Assembly: GCF_935822925.1 (NCBI RefSeq)
Contig: NZ_CAKXZS010000003.1
Coordinates: forward strand, 141,301-205,300
Reading direction: 5' to 3'
Length of the DNA stretch: 64,000 nucleotides
Origin: Mesorhizobium ventifaucium
GTDB lineage: Bacteria > Pseudomonadota > Alphaproteobacteria > Rhizobiales > Rhizobiaceae
Shown here piece after piece: positions 8,597-16,188 of the stretch. Positions within the stretch are counted from its first letter, which is position 1, and each line of letters begins with the position of its first letter. Below the pieces are notes generated by a model. It was not told the origin of the DNA, ran no database searches, and worked only from the letters and a program-made list of their open reading frames with translations. The translations under genes and the position numbers were made by a program.

Positions 8597-9579
8597 TGAC
8601 AACCGACACCAACCCGATCGCTATGACGGCCATAACGGCCGTTGGCGCCGCGGGCATGCCCCGTCATCACCTTGCGATCTTCGTCGCGCTCTTCGTCTTC
8701 CTCATCGCCGCGCCATTTCTACTCTATCCAATCTTTGTCATGAAGGTGCTGTGCTTCGCGCTGTTTGCCTGCGCCTTCAATCTGTTGCTCGGTTTTGGCG
8801 GTCTCCTGTCCTTCGGCCACGCAGCCTATTTCGGCATGGCGAGCTACGTCTCGGCCCATGCGGCAAAGGTGTGGGGCCTGACGCCTGAACTTGCCATTAT
8901 CGCGGGCACGCTGGTGGCAGCCGTGCTCGGTCTCGCCATCGGCTCCCTCGCCATTCGCCGCCACGGCATCTATTTCGCCATGGTGACGCTGGCTTTTGCG
9001 CAGATGATCTATTTCTTCTCGCTGCAGGCGGCGTTTACCGGCGGCGAGGACGGCATCCAGGCCGTGCCGCGCGGCCATCTGTTCGGGCTGATCGATTTGG
9101 GTTCGAGCGACGTTCTCTATTTCTTCGTGCTCGCCATCTTCTTCGCCGGCATATTGCTGATCTATCGGATCATCCATTCGCCGTTTGGACAGGTGTTGAA
9201 GGCGATCCGCGAGAACGAGCCGCGCGCGATCTCGCTGGGCTATCGGGTCAACCGCTACAAGCTCGCCGTATTCGTGCTGTCGGCCACGCTCGCCGGCGTC
9301 GCCGGCGCAACCAAGGCCATCGTGTTCCAGTTGGCGTCGCTTACCGACGTCTACTGGACGATGTCCGGCGAAGTCGTGCTGATGACGCTGTTGGGCGGCA
9401 TGGGCACGGTGTTCGGACCAATCGTCGGCGCGGCAGTCATCGTCACGATGCAGAACTACCTCGCGACATTCGGCGACTGGGTCACGATCGGCCAGGGCAT
9501 CATCTTCGTTGTCGCGGTGCTGTCGTTCCGGGAAGGCATCGTTGGCGTCCTGGCAAAATGGATCCGAAAACCGCTCTGA
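8596..9579 (+). CDS. livM: Branched-chain amino acid-type ABC permease (LivM family)
   Basis: A 327-residue membrane protein. It contains NLLLGFGGLLSFGHAAYFG, GLAIGSLAIRRHGIYFAM, FGQVLKAIRENEPRAISLGY and LLGGMGTVFGPIVGA, all LivM hallmarks, with the EAA-like loop in QVLKAIRENEPRA. The start at 8596 overlaps livH by one base. It is the last gene of the importer and is followed by a hairpin at 9577-9606. Confidence 0.93.
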   Translation: MTTDTNPIAMTAITAVGAAGMPRHHLAIFVALFVFLIAAPFLLYPIFVMKVLCFALFACAFNLLLGFGGLLSFGHAAYFGMASYVSAHAAKVWGLTPELAIIAGTLVAAVLGLAIGSLAIRRHGIYFAMVTLAFAQMIYFFSLQAAFTGGEDGIQAVPRGHLFGLIDLGSSDVLYFFVLAIFFAGILLIYRIIHSPFGQVLKAIRENEPRAISLGYRVNRYKLAVFVLSATLAGVAGATKAIVFQLASLTDVYWTMSGEVVLMTLLGGMGTVFGPIVGAAVIVTMQNYLATFGDWVTIGQGIIFVVAVLSFREGIVGVLAKWIRKPL

Positions 9580-9606
9580 CCGGGTCGTGAAACCAGCGAC
9601 CGGTCA
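9577..9606 (+). terminator. Probable terminator hairpin after livM
   Basis: TGACCGGGTCG and CGACCGGTCA pair with a single bulged G around the loop TGAAACCAG. The stem begins in the last codons of livM and lies between convergent genes. There is no T-run, so it is a weak intrinsic terminator or a bidirectional stop. Confidence 0.5.
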
Positions 9607-9639
9607 GCGGTTAGGCCATTCAGCCACTCAGTAGCCGCC

Positions 9640-10071
9640 TCATCCTGACGGTGGCGGGCTGCTCAGGACGGACTCCGGTGCGATCAGTTTCAGCGATGGA
9701 AAATAGGTGCGGTAGCGGCCGACGTCGCGGGTGAGCAGCGGCAGTCCATCGACGGCCGCGTGGGCACCAATGAAGAAGTCAGGCAGCACACCAGTGCGCG
9801 ATCCGCCCGATTTGCGATACTGCATAAAGACCTTTCCGGCGAGGAATAGTGCTGCCCGGGGCATCGGAGCCATTTGGAGACCGGCTTCGTCAAGAAACGC
9901 GTCGATACTCTCTATGCGGTCATAGCGGACGGCAAGTTCGGCATAGACTGCATCGTTGATCAACAAGGGCCCATCGAGGCTTGCCGCCTCAAGCTGGGCG
10001 ATCGACCAATCCGCCCAGTTCGCATCGTCCGCGACAAGATCGAGCAAAACATTGGTGTCGACCAGCGTCAC
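9640..10071 (-). CDS. vapC: PIN-domain toxin of a VapBC module
   Basis: A 143-residue PIN-domain RNase. Acidic active-site positions are visible in MTLVDTNVLLDLV, NDAVYAEL, VLPDFFIGAHA and LLTRDVGRY. PIN toxins cleave specific RNAs, often initiator tRNA or rRNA, when released from the antitoxin. The gene overlaps the antitoxin stop by 4 bases (ATGA), the usual coupled VapBC layout. The final ten residues are Ser/Pro-rich and probably unstructured. Confidence 0.9.
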   Translation of the reverse strand: MTLVDTNVLLDLVADDANWADWSIAQLEAASLDGPLLINDAVYAELAVRYDRIESIDAFLDEAGLQMAPMPRAALFLAGKVFMQYRKSGGSRTGVLPDFFIGAHAAVDGLPLLTRDVGRYRTYFPSLKLIAPESVLSSPPPSG

Positions 10072-10301
10072 GCGTCGCCACGCGTCAGTGCCATGATCGC
10101 GTCAGTGTCGAGGCCCTTGCCAGCATGGCCGCGCAATTTCGCGAAGCGGCTCACGGGCTGCTTCTTGTCACTACGCACAATCACCACATTGCCGTCATCG
10201 GTGCGGCGGAAATCAACCTTGCTGCCCGGAACGATTCCGAGCAGGTCCCGGACCGGCTTCGGGATGGTCACCTGTCCTTTGGCTGTGACTGTGTTGGTCA
10301 T
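10068..10301 (-). CDS. vapB: AbrB/SpoVT-fold antitoxin of a VapBC module
   Basis: A 77-residue protein. Its N-terminal swapped-hairpin DNA-binding domain is typical (VTAKGQVTIPKPVRDLLG, then GSKVDFRR), and the C-terminal tail, which would wrap the toxin, ends in LDTDAIMALTRGDA. The ATG at 10301 is preferred over an upstream start because the AbrB fold begins there and AAGGTG precedes it. It should neutralise VapC and repress the pair through the palindrome at 10312-10341. Confidence 0.88.
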   Translation of the reverse strand: MTNTVTAKGQVTIPKPVRDLLGIVPGSKVDFRRTDDGNVVIVRSDKKQPVSRFAKLRGHAGKGLDTDAIMALTRGDA

Positions 10302-10311
10302 GTTGCACCTT

Positions 10312-10341
10312 GGTAATACCAATTTTCCACAAGGTATTACC
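10312..10341. promoter_or_regulatory. Candidate VapB operator (inverted repeat)
   Basis: GGTAATACC (10312-10320) and GGTATTACC (10333-10341) are perfect inverted copies separated by 12 bases, 11-40 bases upstream of the vapB start. Each half is itself nearly palindromic. Position and symmetry fit autoregulation by an AbrB-type dimer of dimers. Binding is inferred. Confidence 0.72.
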
Positions 10342-10457
10342 CTGTCGGGCGAATTTCAACCTCCGCAACCGACTGCCGAGCCGTGATTTTGTGACTTGTT
10401 TTCCCGGGCGCGCCTGTTGACGTCGTAATCCGCAGCCACGCACCCTATCTACGCCGC

Positions 10458-11402
10458 ATGGATGACATCACGAACAGACGCGCGCTTCTACTCGTCAATC
10501 CAAAGGCACGCCGCGGGCAGGAACCTATCGCACCGGTCGTAGAGCGGCTGGAAGCCGGTGGGCTCCGCGTCAGCGTCGAGACATTTGAGGCGCTGCCCGA
10601 GCTAGCACGCGACATCGTGCGCCTTCGCCATCGGGCCGACCTTGTGATCGTGTGCGGCGGCGATGGATCGGTGTCGTCGGCGGCGGTCGCGGTTATGGAA
10701 AGCGGGCTGCCTATGGGTATCATTCCGATGGGGACGGCGAACGATCTGGCGCGCACCCTCGAAATACCGCTGGATCTTGGGAAGGCGGCCGACTTGATAG
10801 TAGAGGGCGGAAGACGTCTGATCGACATCGGGACCGTCAATGGTCATGCTTTCTTCAACGTTGCGAGCATCGGCCTCAGCAGCGATCTTGCCCAGGGGCT
10901 GGATCCGGCGCTGAAGAAGCGTTTCGGCAGGTTTGGCTATGCCTTGGCGGCCATGAAAGTGTTGACCAAGGCCCGCCTCTTCGAAGCAAGGATTACCGAA
11001 AAGGGAGTAGCGACCGAAGTCAAGACTTACCAGATTGCAGTCGGCAACGGCCGCCATTATGGCGGCGGCAACATCGTCGAGGAGACGGCGGAGATCGATG
11101 ACGGCCATCTCGACCTGTACAGCCTGGAAATGACGAACCTCTGGAAAATGGCGCTCTTGTTGCGCTCGTTCCGCTCGGGCACGCATGGCGCATGGAGCGA
11201 GGTTCGCACGGCCAGATGCGTCGAGTTCGACATCGAGACGAAAAGGCCGATGCCGGTGAACACTGACGGTGAGATTGTGACCTCGACCCCGGCGCATTTC
11301 AAGGTCCACCCGAAGGCGATTTCGGTGTTCGCGCCTGCCGCGGCGCGCATGCAGCCCCGCACAAAGGTCCCTGGTGATGCGGTCAGCGCAACCAGCGGCT
11401 AG
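10458..11402 (+). CDS. Diacylglycerol kinase-family lipid kinase (YegS/BmrU-like)
   Basis: A 314-residue cytosolic lipid kinase. It has RALLLVNPKARRG at the start, the nucleotide-binding VIVCGGDGSVSSAA, and GIIPMGTANDLAR, followed by the C-terminal beta-sandwich (VGNGRHYGGGNIVEETAEI, then DDGHLDLYSL). The family phosphorylates diacylglycerol, sphingoid bases or related lipids, and the exact lipid cannot be read here. It is divergent from vapBC, with about 115 bases between the vapC-side operator and its ATG, and is transcribed alone. Confidence 0.9.
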   Translation: MDDITNRRALLLVNPKARRGQEPIAPVVERLEAGGLRVSVETFEALPELARDIVRLRHRADLVIVCGGDGSVSSAAVAVMESGLPMGIIPMGTANDLARTLEIPLDLGKAADLIVEGGRRLIDIGTVNGHAFFNVASIGLSSDLAQGLDPALKKRFGRFGYALAAMKVLTKARLFEARITEKGVATEVKTYQIAVGNGRHYGGGNIVEETAEIDDGHLDLYSLEMTNLWKMALLLRSFRSGTHGAWSEVRTARCVEFDIETKRPMPVNTDGEIVTSTPAHFKVHPKAISVFAPAAARMQPRTKVPGDAVSATSG

Positions 11403-11457
11403 ACTGGCGATCAAGCGAGCGTCGCTGGCCCCACATAGCCTTCGGACAGGTCTTCGA

Positions 11458-11976
11458 TCATTGCTTGAGGAACGTGCCCGTGTAGGTCTGGCCGGCAAGC
11501 CTGACGGTTCCGGCGAGGGTTCTGTCGGGCCGCATGACAAAACTGAGGTCTGCGCCATTCGGCAGGCGCTCAAGCTTCAACGTAGTCCCCACAATCCTTC
11601 CAGCGCCGGCGGCCTCTCCCGGATGGTTGTCGCCCAGCGTTCCCCACGCATAGGTAACCGTCACCTTGCCATTGGAAGAAATCGTCTGAACAGCAAGTCT
11701 GGCGTCATACATCCCATCCAATCGTCCGGCCCATAGACCCGAAAAAACAGCGTACTTTGTCGGAACGGTCTTGTCAGGGGGAGTGACCGCCACGGATTGA
11801 TCCAAAGTTGCCGAGCCGAGGGGAACAGCGGCAGGATCCGAGGCAGTTTGGGCAGGAATGATACCAGGTCCTAACGCAGGTTCGAGGGTGGGTTGCGGCG
11901 TTTCAGGAGCCGATTGGCACGCGGTTGTGGCAAGCGCCGCGAAGCCAAGCATTGCGTTGCACATTCGGCCTGCCAT
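11458..11976 (-). CDS. Putative outer-membrane or periplasmic lipoprotein
   Basis: A 172-residue protein with a short hydrophobic leader and a lipobox-like LATTAC, giving Cys20 as the likely acylated residue, followed by Gln. A Pro/Ala-rich linker of about 40 residues leads to a C-terminal beta-rich domain (FSGLWAGRLDGMYDARLAV, ending TYTGTFLKQ) with a GTV...GTF pattern typical of small beta-sandwich lipoproteins. The function is unknown. It is convergent with the lipid kinase. Confidence 0.65.
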   Translation of the reverse strand: MAGRMCNAMLGFAALATTACQSAPETPQPTLEPALGPGIIPAQTASDPAAVPLGSATLDQSVAVTPPDKTVPTKYAVFSGLWAGRLDGMYDARLAVQTISSNGKVTVTYAWGTLGDNHPGEAAGAGRIVGTTLKLERLPNGADLSFVMRPDRTLAGTVRLAGQTYTGTFLKQ

Positions 11977-12222
11977 CTTCTGGTGCCCCGGCCATCTCTA
12001 AATCTAGCGCAGGCTAACCTTATCGCGCGTTTTCATGACCTCTGTCTACCCCAAGGTATCTCGTACAGCAGCGGCTCGTCGAAGGACGTGCAGCGGTCGT
12101 GAGTGAATGCCTCCATTCGTCGCTCAAGTAGCCGCGAGGGCGATAGCAAGCGTGTTTGATTCAAACGTTTACGCCAGAATTTTGATCTATTTTCTAGGTC
12201 TTTGCCTTTCGACCGCAGATGC

Positions 12223-13008
12223 CTAAGCTGCTATCGATGCAGTCGCTGCCGTTTCGGCCGCGACGCCGTCCACCATGACATGACCGATGCCCCGCGAGCA
12301 GCGCTCGATCCTCGCCTCGACGCGGTACACATCACGCAAAAGCGCCGGGGTGACAACATCTTCCGGCGTGCCGCAGGCGATCATCCGCCCCTTGGCGATA
12401 ACGATGCATTTGTCAGCGAAGCGCAGGGCCTGATTGAGGTCGTGAATTGCGATCAGCACTGCAATCCCCTGCTTGCGCGCAAGCCCGCGCATGAAGCTCA
12501 GCACCTCAACCTGCCGGTGCAAGTCAAGCGCGGACGTCGGCTCGTCCATCAGCAGGATTTCAGGTTCGCGAGCGAGGGTCTGGGCGATGCTTACCACCTG
12601 CCTTTGCCCCCCGCTCAATTCTCCCACGTTGCGAAAGGCAAGATCCGAGATGCTGAGCGCGGCCAGGATGCCGTCTATGAGCGCGAGGTCGCCATCGCTG
12701 ACCGACCAGGCCGAGCCCTGCTTGCGGGCGAGCAGGATCGATTCATAGACGGTCAGCACCGCGTTGGCTGCCGTGTCCTGCGGCATATAGCAGATGCCGT
12801 CCGGTCCCTTCGCCGCTCCCTCGAGGCAGACGCGTCCCGGGCCCTTCAGAAGTCCTGCGATGCGCTTGAACAGCGTCGACTTGCCCGCTGCGTTGGGTCC
12901 GATTACGGCGACAACCTCGCCACCCCGGAAAATGGGCGTTGAGACATCCGAAAGGACGAGCCGCGCCCCGTGGAAGGCTCCGAGACCATCGAGCCTGATC
13001 GTTACCAT
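12223..13008 (-). CDS. Ferric-siderophore ABC transporter ATPase (FepC/FhuC-like)
   Basis: A 261-residue ATPase with Walker A GPNAAGKST, signature LSGGQRQ, Walker B ILLMDEPTSALDLHRQ and switch AIHDLNQA, the FepC-type arrangement. It overlaps the permease gene by 7 bases. It powers iron-siderophore uptake with the permease and binding protein encoded upstream. Its strand and the iron box at 15231-15245 make it the last gene of an iron-regulated operon. The C-terminal tail (about 20 residues, Ala-rich) is not conserved in the family as I know it. Confidence 0.9.
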   Translation of the reverse strand: MVTIRLDGLGAFHGARLVLSDVSTPIFRGGEVVAVIGPNAAGKSTLFKRIAGLLKGPGRVCLEGAAKGPDGICYMPQDTAANAVLTVYESILLARKQGSAWSVSDGDLALIDGILAALSISDLAFRNVGELSGGQRQVVSIAQTLAREPEILLMDEPTSALDLHRQVEVLSFMRGLARKQGIAVLIAIHDLNQALRFADKCIVIAKGRMIACGTPEDVVTPALLRDVYRVEARIERCSRGIGHVMVDGVAAETAATASIAA

Positions 13009-14069
13009 GAGCGCCTCACATTCGAGAGGATCAGCGAGATGAAGAAGGGAATGCCGATGAGCGAGGTGACGATGCCGATCGGGAAGATCGTGCCTGGAAT
13101 GAGCGACTTGCTGGCAACCGAACTCGCCGACAGGATGAGCGCCCCCGAAAGCGCCGAGGCGGGCAGGAAGAAGCGCTGATCTTCTCCGATCAGCATGCGG
13201 GCGATGTGCGGACCGACGAGCCCGATGAAGCCGATCGTGCCGACGAAAGCGACGGGAATGGCAGCAAGGAGGCTCACCATCATCATGGTTTCGAGCCTAA
13301 GGCGTGCCACCTTGACGCCAAAGCTCGCGGCCTTGTCTTCGCCTAGCCGCAGCGCCGTCAGCGCCCAGGCGCGGCGCACGAATATCGGAAGTGTTGCGAG
13401 AAGGATGAGGCTGGTGATGATGAGCTTGGGCCAGGTGGCTTTAGTGAGGCTTCCCATTGTCCAGAACACGACCGCGGCGAGCGCCTGCTCGGAGGAAAGA
13501 TACTGGACGAGCGACAGCAGCGCATTGAAGGTGAAGACGAGCGCGATGCCGAGAAGCACGATGGTTTCGACTGTCACGCCGCGCTTGAGACTGAGCAGGT
13601 GGATGACGAGCGCGGTCAGCATCGCCACCACGAAGGCGTTGAGCGGCACGATGTATTCGATCGCGGCCGGGATCAGCGCGACGCCGAAGGCGAGCGCGAG
13701 TGCTGCGCCAAAGCTGGCCGCCGCCGAAATACCGAGCGTGAACGGGCTGGCGAGCGGATTGTTGAGGATGGTCTGCATCTGCGCACCGGCGACCGACAGT
13801 GCTGCGCCGACGACCACTGCCATCAGCGCGATGGGAAGCCGGATGTCCCACAACACGACGCGAACCTGAAGCGGCACACTGCCGGGGGAAACGAGGGCGA
13901 GCACCACCTGGTCGAGGCTATAGCGTGCGGGTCCGAGCGCGAGGTCGATGCAGAGGCTCAGGAGCAGCGCCAGGGCGAGTCCCGCCAAGATCAGCTGCTT
14001 GCGCAGGACGAGGGCGCGGTAGAGCCCGCGCCCTTGTTTGGCTGACAGTGCGGCCGGTTCACTGCTCAT
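13002..14069 (-). CDS. Ferric-siderophore ABC permease (FecCD family)
   Basis: A 355-residue, ten-helix-type inner-membrane permease. It has RLPIALMAVVVGAALSVAG near the first helices, GAQMQTILNNPLASPFTLG, and GFIGLVGPHIARMLIGEDQ, all FecCD signatures. A single long permease would have to form a homodimer here. It overlaps the binding-protein gene by 11 bases and the ATPase gene by 7, so the operon is tightly coupled. Confidence 0.92.
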   Translation of the reverse strand: MSSEPAALSAKQGRGLYRALVLRKQLILAGLALALLLSLCIDLALGPARYSLDQVVLALVSPGSVPLQVRVVLWDIRLPIALMAVVVGAALSVAGAQMQTILNNPLASPFTLGISAAASFGAALALAFGVALIPAAIEYIVPLNAFVVAMLTALVIHLLSLKRGVTVETIVLLGIALVFTFNALLSLVQYLSSEQALAAVVFWTMGSLTKATWPKLIITSLILLATLPIFVRRAWALTALRLGEDKAASFGVKVARLRLETMMMVSLLAAIPVAFVGTIGFIGLVGPHIARMLIGEDQRFFLPASALSGALILSASSVASKSLIPGTIFPIGIVTSLIGIPFFISLILSNVRRSW

Positions 14070-15189
14070 CGGAGAGCGAGACCCAATGGCCGGGCCTGTA
14101 CTCGACCGGCAGGAACTTCTCGTGCAACTCTTTGAAGGTGGCCTCGGCGTCGAGATCGGTGAACAGGTCGGGGTGCAGCCATTTGGCCATCTGCTGTATG
14201 GCGACGAACTGATAAGGGCTGTTGTAGAACTGGTGCCAGATGGCGTGGACCTGCCCGTTCTCCACCGCCTTGATGCCGGTTAGCGCGGGCCGCTCGGTCA
14301 GGCCCTTGAGTTTCTTCAGTGCCGCCGCTTCGTCGGCGCCGGGACCGACGCCGACCCATTTGCCGCCCGGCACATAGGCCTCCCAATTGCCGCCCGTCAC
14401 AATCACCTGGTCGGGATCGCTGGCGATGATCTGTTCGGGATTGAGCGCGCCAAACGTGCCCGGGATCAGGCCGGCCGCGATATTGGCCCCGCCGGCCATG
14501 TCGACGAACTTGCCAAAATTGTCGTTGCCGAAGGTCATGCAGCAATCGTCGGAATAGCCCCCGGCGCGATCGATGAACACGGTCGGGCGCTTGGGATCCT
14601 TTCGCGCGATGACATCGGTGACGCGCGCGATCTGCGCCGCGCGGTAGGCGATGAACGCCTCGGCCCGCTGTTCCTGGCCAAGCAGCTTGCCGATCAGGCG
14701 CATGCTCGGCTCGGTGTTGGCGAAGGGTTGCTCGCGGAAATCAACATAGACCACCGGAATGCCGACGGCGGCGAGCTTTTCGATATATTGCGCGTCCTCG
14801 GTTGCTTGCTTGGACTCGATGTTCATGATCATCACGTCCGGCTGAAGCGCGATGGCCTGCTCGATGTCGAAGGTGCCGTCCTTGAAACCGCCGAAGGTCG
14901 GTATCGCCGCCATCGACGGGAATTTTTTCAGATAGACGGCGTAATTGTCGGGATCGGCCTGGGAGAAATCCTCGCGCCAGCCAACGATGCGCTTGAAAGG
15001 GTTGTCGGTATCGAGCGCGGCGATCAGGTAGATCTGCCGGCCTTCGCCGAGGATGACCTTCTCGACCGGCGTCTTCACCTCGACCTTGCGGCCGCTGATG
15101 TCGGTGACGGTCTCGGCGCGCGCGCCATGGGTTAGCGGCAGGCAGCCCGCAAGGGCGACCGCGGCCGCAAATATCGACTTCAAGATCAT
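14059..15189 (-). CDS. Ferric-siderophore periplasmic binding protein (FepB/BtuF-like)
   Basis: A 376-residue precursor with a signal peptide (MILKSIFAAAVALAGCLPLT, cleavage near GARA). The mature protein begins ETVTDISGRKVEV, the cluster A-2 (class III) binding-protein start, followed by QPDVMIMNIESK. The start at 15189 is chosen because the signal peptide begins there; longer in-frame starts would add 80 unrelated residues. It is the first gene of the importer operon. A TGA-N9-TCA box lies about 40-55 bases upstream. The siderophore is unknown and need not be the one made by the asb locus. Confidence 0.88.
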   Translation of the reverse strand: MILKSIFAAAVALAGCLPLTHGARAETVTDISGRKVEVKTPVEKVILGEGRQIYLIAALDTDNPFKRIVGWREDFSQADPDNYAVYLKKFPSMAAIPTFGGFKDGTFDIEQAIALQPDVMIMNIESKQATEDAQYIEKLAAVGIPVVYVDFREQPFANTEPSMRLIGKLLGQEQRAEAFIAYRAAQIARVTDVIARKDPKRPTVFIDRAGGYSDDCCMTFGNDNFGKFVDMAGGANIAAGLIPGTFGALNPEQIIASDPDQVIVTGGNWEAYVPGGKWVGVGPGADEAAALKKLKGLTERPALTGIKAVENGQVHAIWHQFYNSPYQFVAIQQMAKWLHPDLFTDLDAEATFKELHEKFLPVEYRPGHWVSLSDEQ

Positions 15190-15230
15190 TGGGCTCTCGC
15201 AATTCAGTTGCCGGCCCGGCTTATGAAACA

Positions 15231-15245
15231 TGAATTGTATAATCA
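15231..15245. promoter_or_regulatory. Iron-responsive operator (RirA-type box, TGA-N9-TCA)
   Basis: TGAATTGTATAATCA fits the rhizobial iron-responsive operator TGA-N9-TCA exactly and has an AT-rich centre. It lies between the divergent iron importer (start 15189) and the methyltransferase gene (start 15304), so it could control both. RirA, an Rrf2-family iron-sulfur repressor, binds such boxes in Rhizobium. The RirA gene itself is not in this window. Confidence 0.7.
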
Positions 15246-15303
15246 AGAATTTTTTTTTAGAGCAATTCCAATGTAGCCGCTTTTGGGGAGTGCGTTTCGG
15301 GCA

Positions 15304-16092
15304 ATGACGGCTCACGCAAACTATTCGCTGCGCGACGAAATTCGGGACTATTGGTCCGACCGCGCCGAGACGTTCGACCTGCAGGTCGGCCACGAGATTT
15401 TTTCCGAGCAGGAGCGTGCCGCCTGGCATGCGCTCTTAACCAGGCACATTGGGCCAGGTGCCGGGCGGTCGTCTCTGGATCTCGCCTGCGGGACAGGCGT
15501 CATTTCGGATCTGATGCACGATCTGGGCTTTGTGGTGACAGGCCTCGACTGGTCGGAAGCCATGCTCGCCAAGGCGCGCGCCAAGGCACAAAAGCGCTCC
15601 GCCGATATCCGCTTCATCATGAGGGATGCCGAACGCACGCTCGAGGACAGAGCGAGCTACGATGTCATCGTCACCCGTCACCTGGTCTGGACGCTGCTGG
15701 ATCCGAAGGCGGCCTTTGCCGAATGGTTCTCGCTGCTGAGGCCCGGCGGCAAACTGCTGATCATCGACGGCGATTTCGTCAGCCGCAACTGGGCGACGCG
15801 TTTGCGGGAAGTTTGGGAGAAGCTCACGGCCGGCAAGTTCCGGGTCTCGGACAATGACGGCGCCGTGATGGCCAGACGTCACCAGAACATTCTTGCCCGT
15901 GTCTATTTCTCAGGCGGCGCACGGGCCGAAGAGATAGTTCGCTTGCTGGCCGATGCCGGGCTCGATCAGCCGGTCGTCGACTGGAAACTGGGCGCGATCC
16001 ATCGCGCTCAGGCTCGACAGATGAGTTGGCCCAAGGCGATCGAACGCGCCACCCAACATCGCTTCGCGATCTGGGCGACAAAGCCGCAGTAA
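15304..16092 (+). CDS. Class I SAM-dependent methyltransferase
   Basis: A 262-residue methyltransferase. Motif I is SLDLACGTGVISDLMHDLG, followed by VTGLDWSEAMLAKA, and the post-I segment YDVIVTRHLVWTLLDPKAAF and LRPGGKLLIIDGDF are typical Methyltransf_11/25 features. The ATG at 15304 has GGGGAG 13 bases upstream; a TTG at 15283 is an alternative. It is divergent from the siderophore importer, with the iron box in between. It may therefore be iron-regulated and act on a siderophore or in iron release. That is inference from position only. Confidence 0.85.
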   Translation: MTAHANYSLRDEIRDYWSDRAETFDLQVGHEIFSEQERAAWHALLTRHIGPGAGRSSLDLACGTGVISDLMHDLGFVVTGLDWSEAMLAKARAKAQKRSADIRFIMRDAERTLEDRASYDVIVTRHLVWTLLDPKAAFAEWFSLLRPGGKLLIIDGDFVSRNWATRLREVWEKLTAGKFRVSDNDGAVMARRHQNILARVYFSGGARAEEIVRLLADAGLDQPVVDWKLGAIHRAQARQMSWPKAIERATQHRFAIWATKPQ

Positions 16093-16188
16093 ACGCTTCG
16101 GCGCTGCTGGCATCGCTCCATGGAGCCGGGCGACGGCACGACAGCGAATAGCTGCCGGTCTGCGTCAGCTCAGATGCGCCACCGAGGA

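Noticed and set aside
12155..12165. TTTGATTCAAA near-palindrome upstream of the lipoprotein and iron ATPase genes as an operator
   Set aside because: Short, lies downstream of the ATPase stop and not at either gene's promoter; no partner copy.
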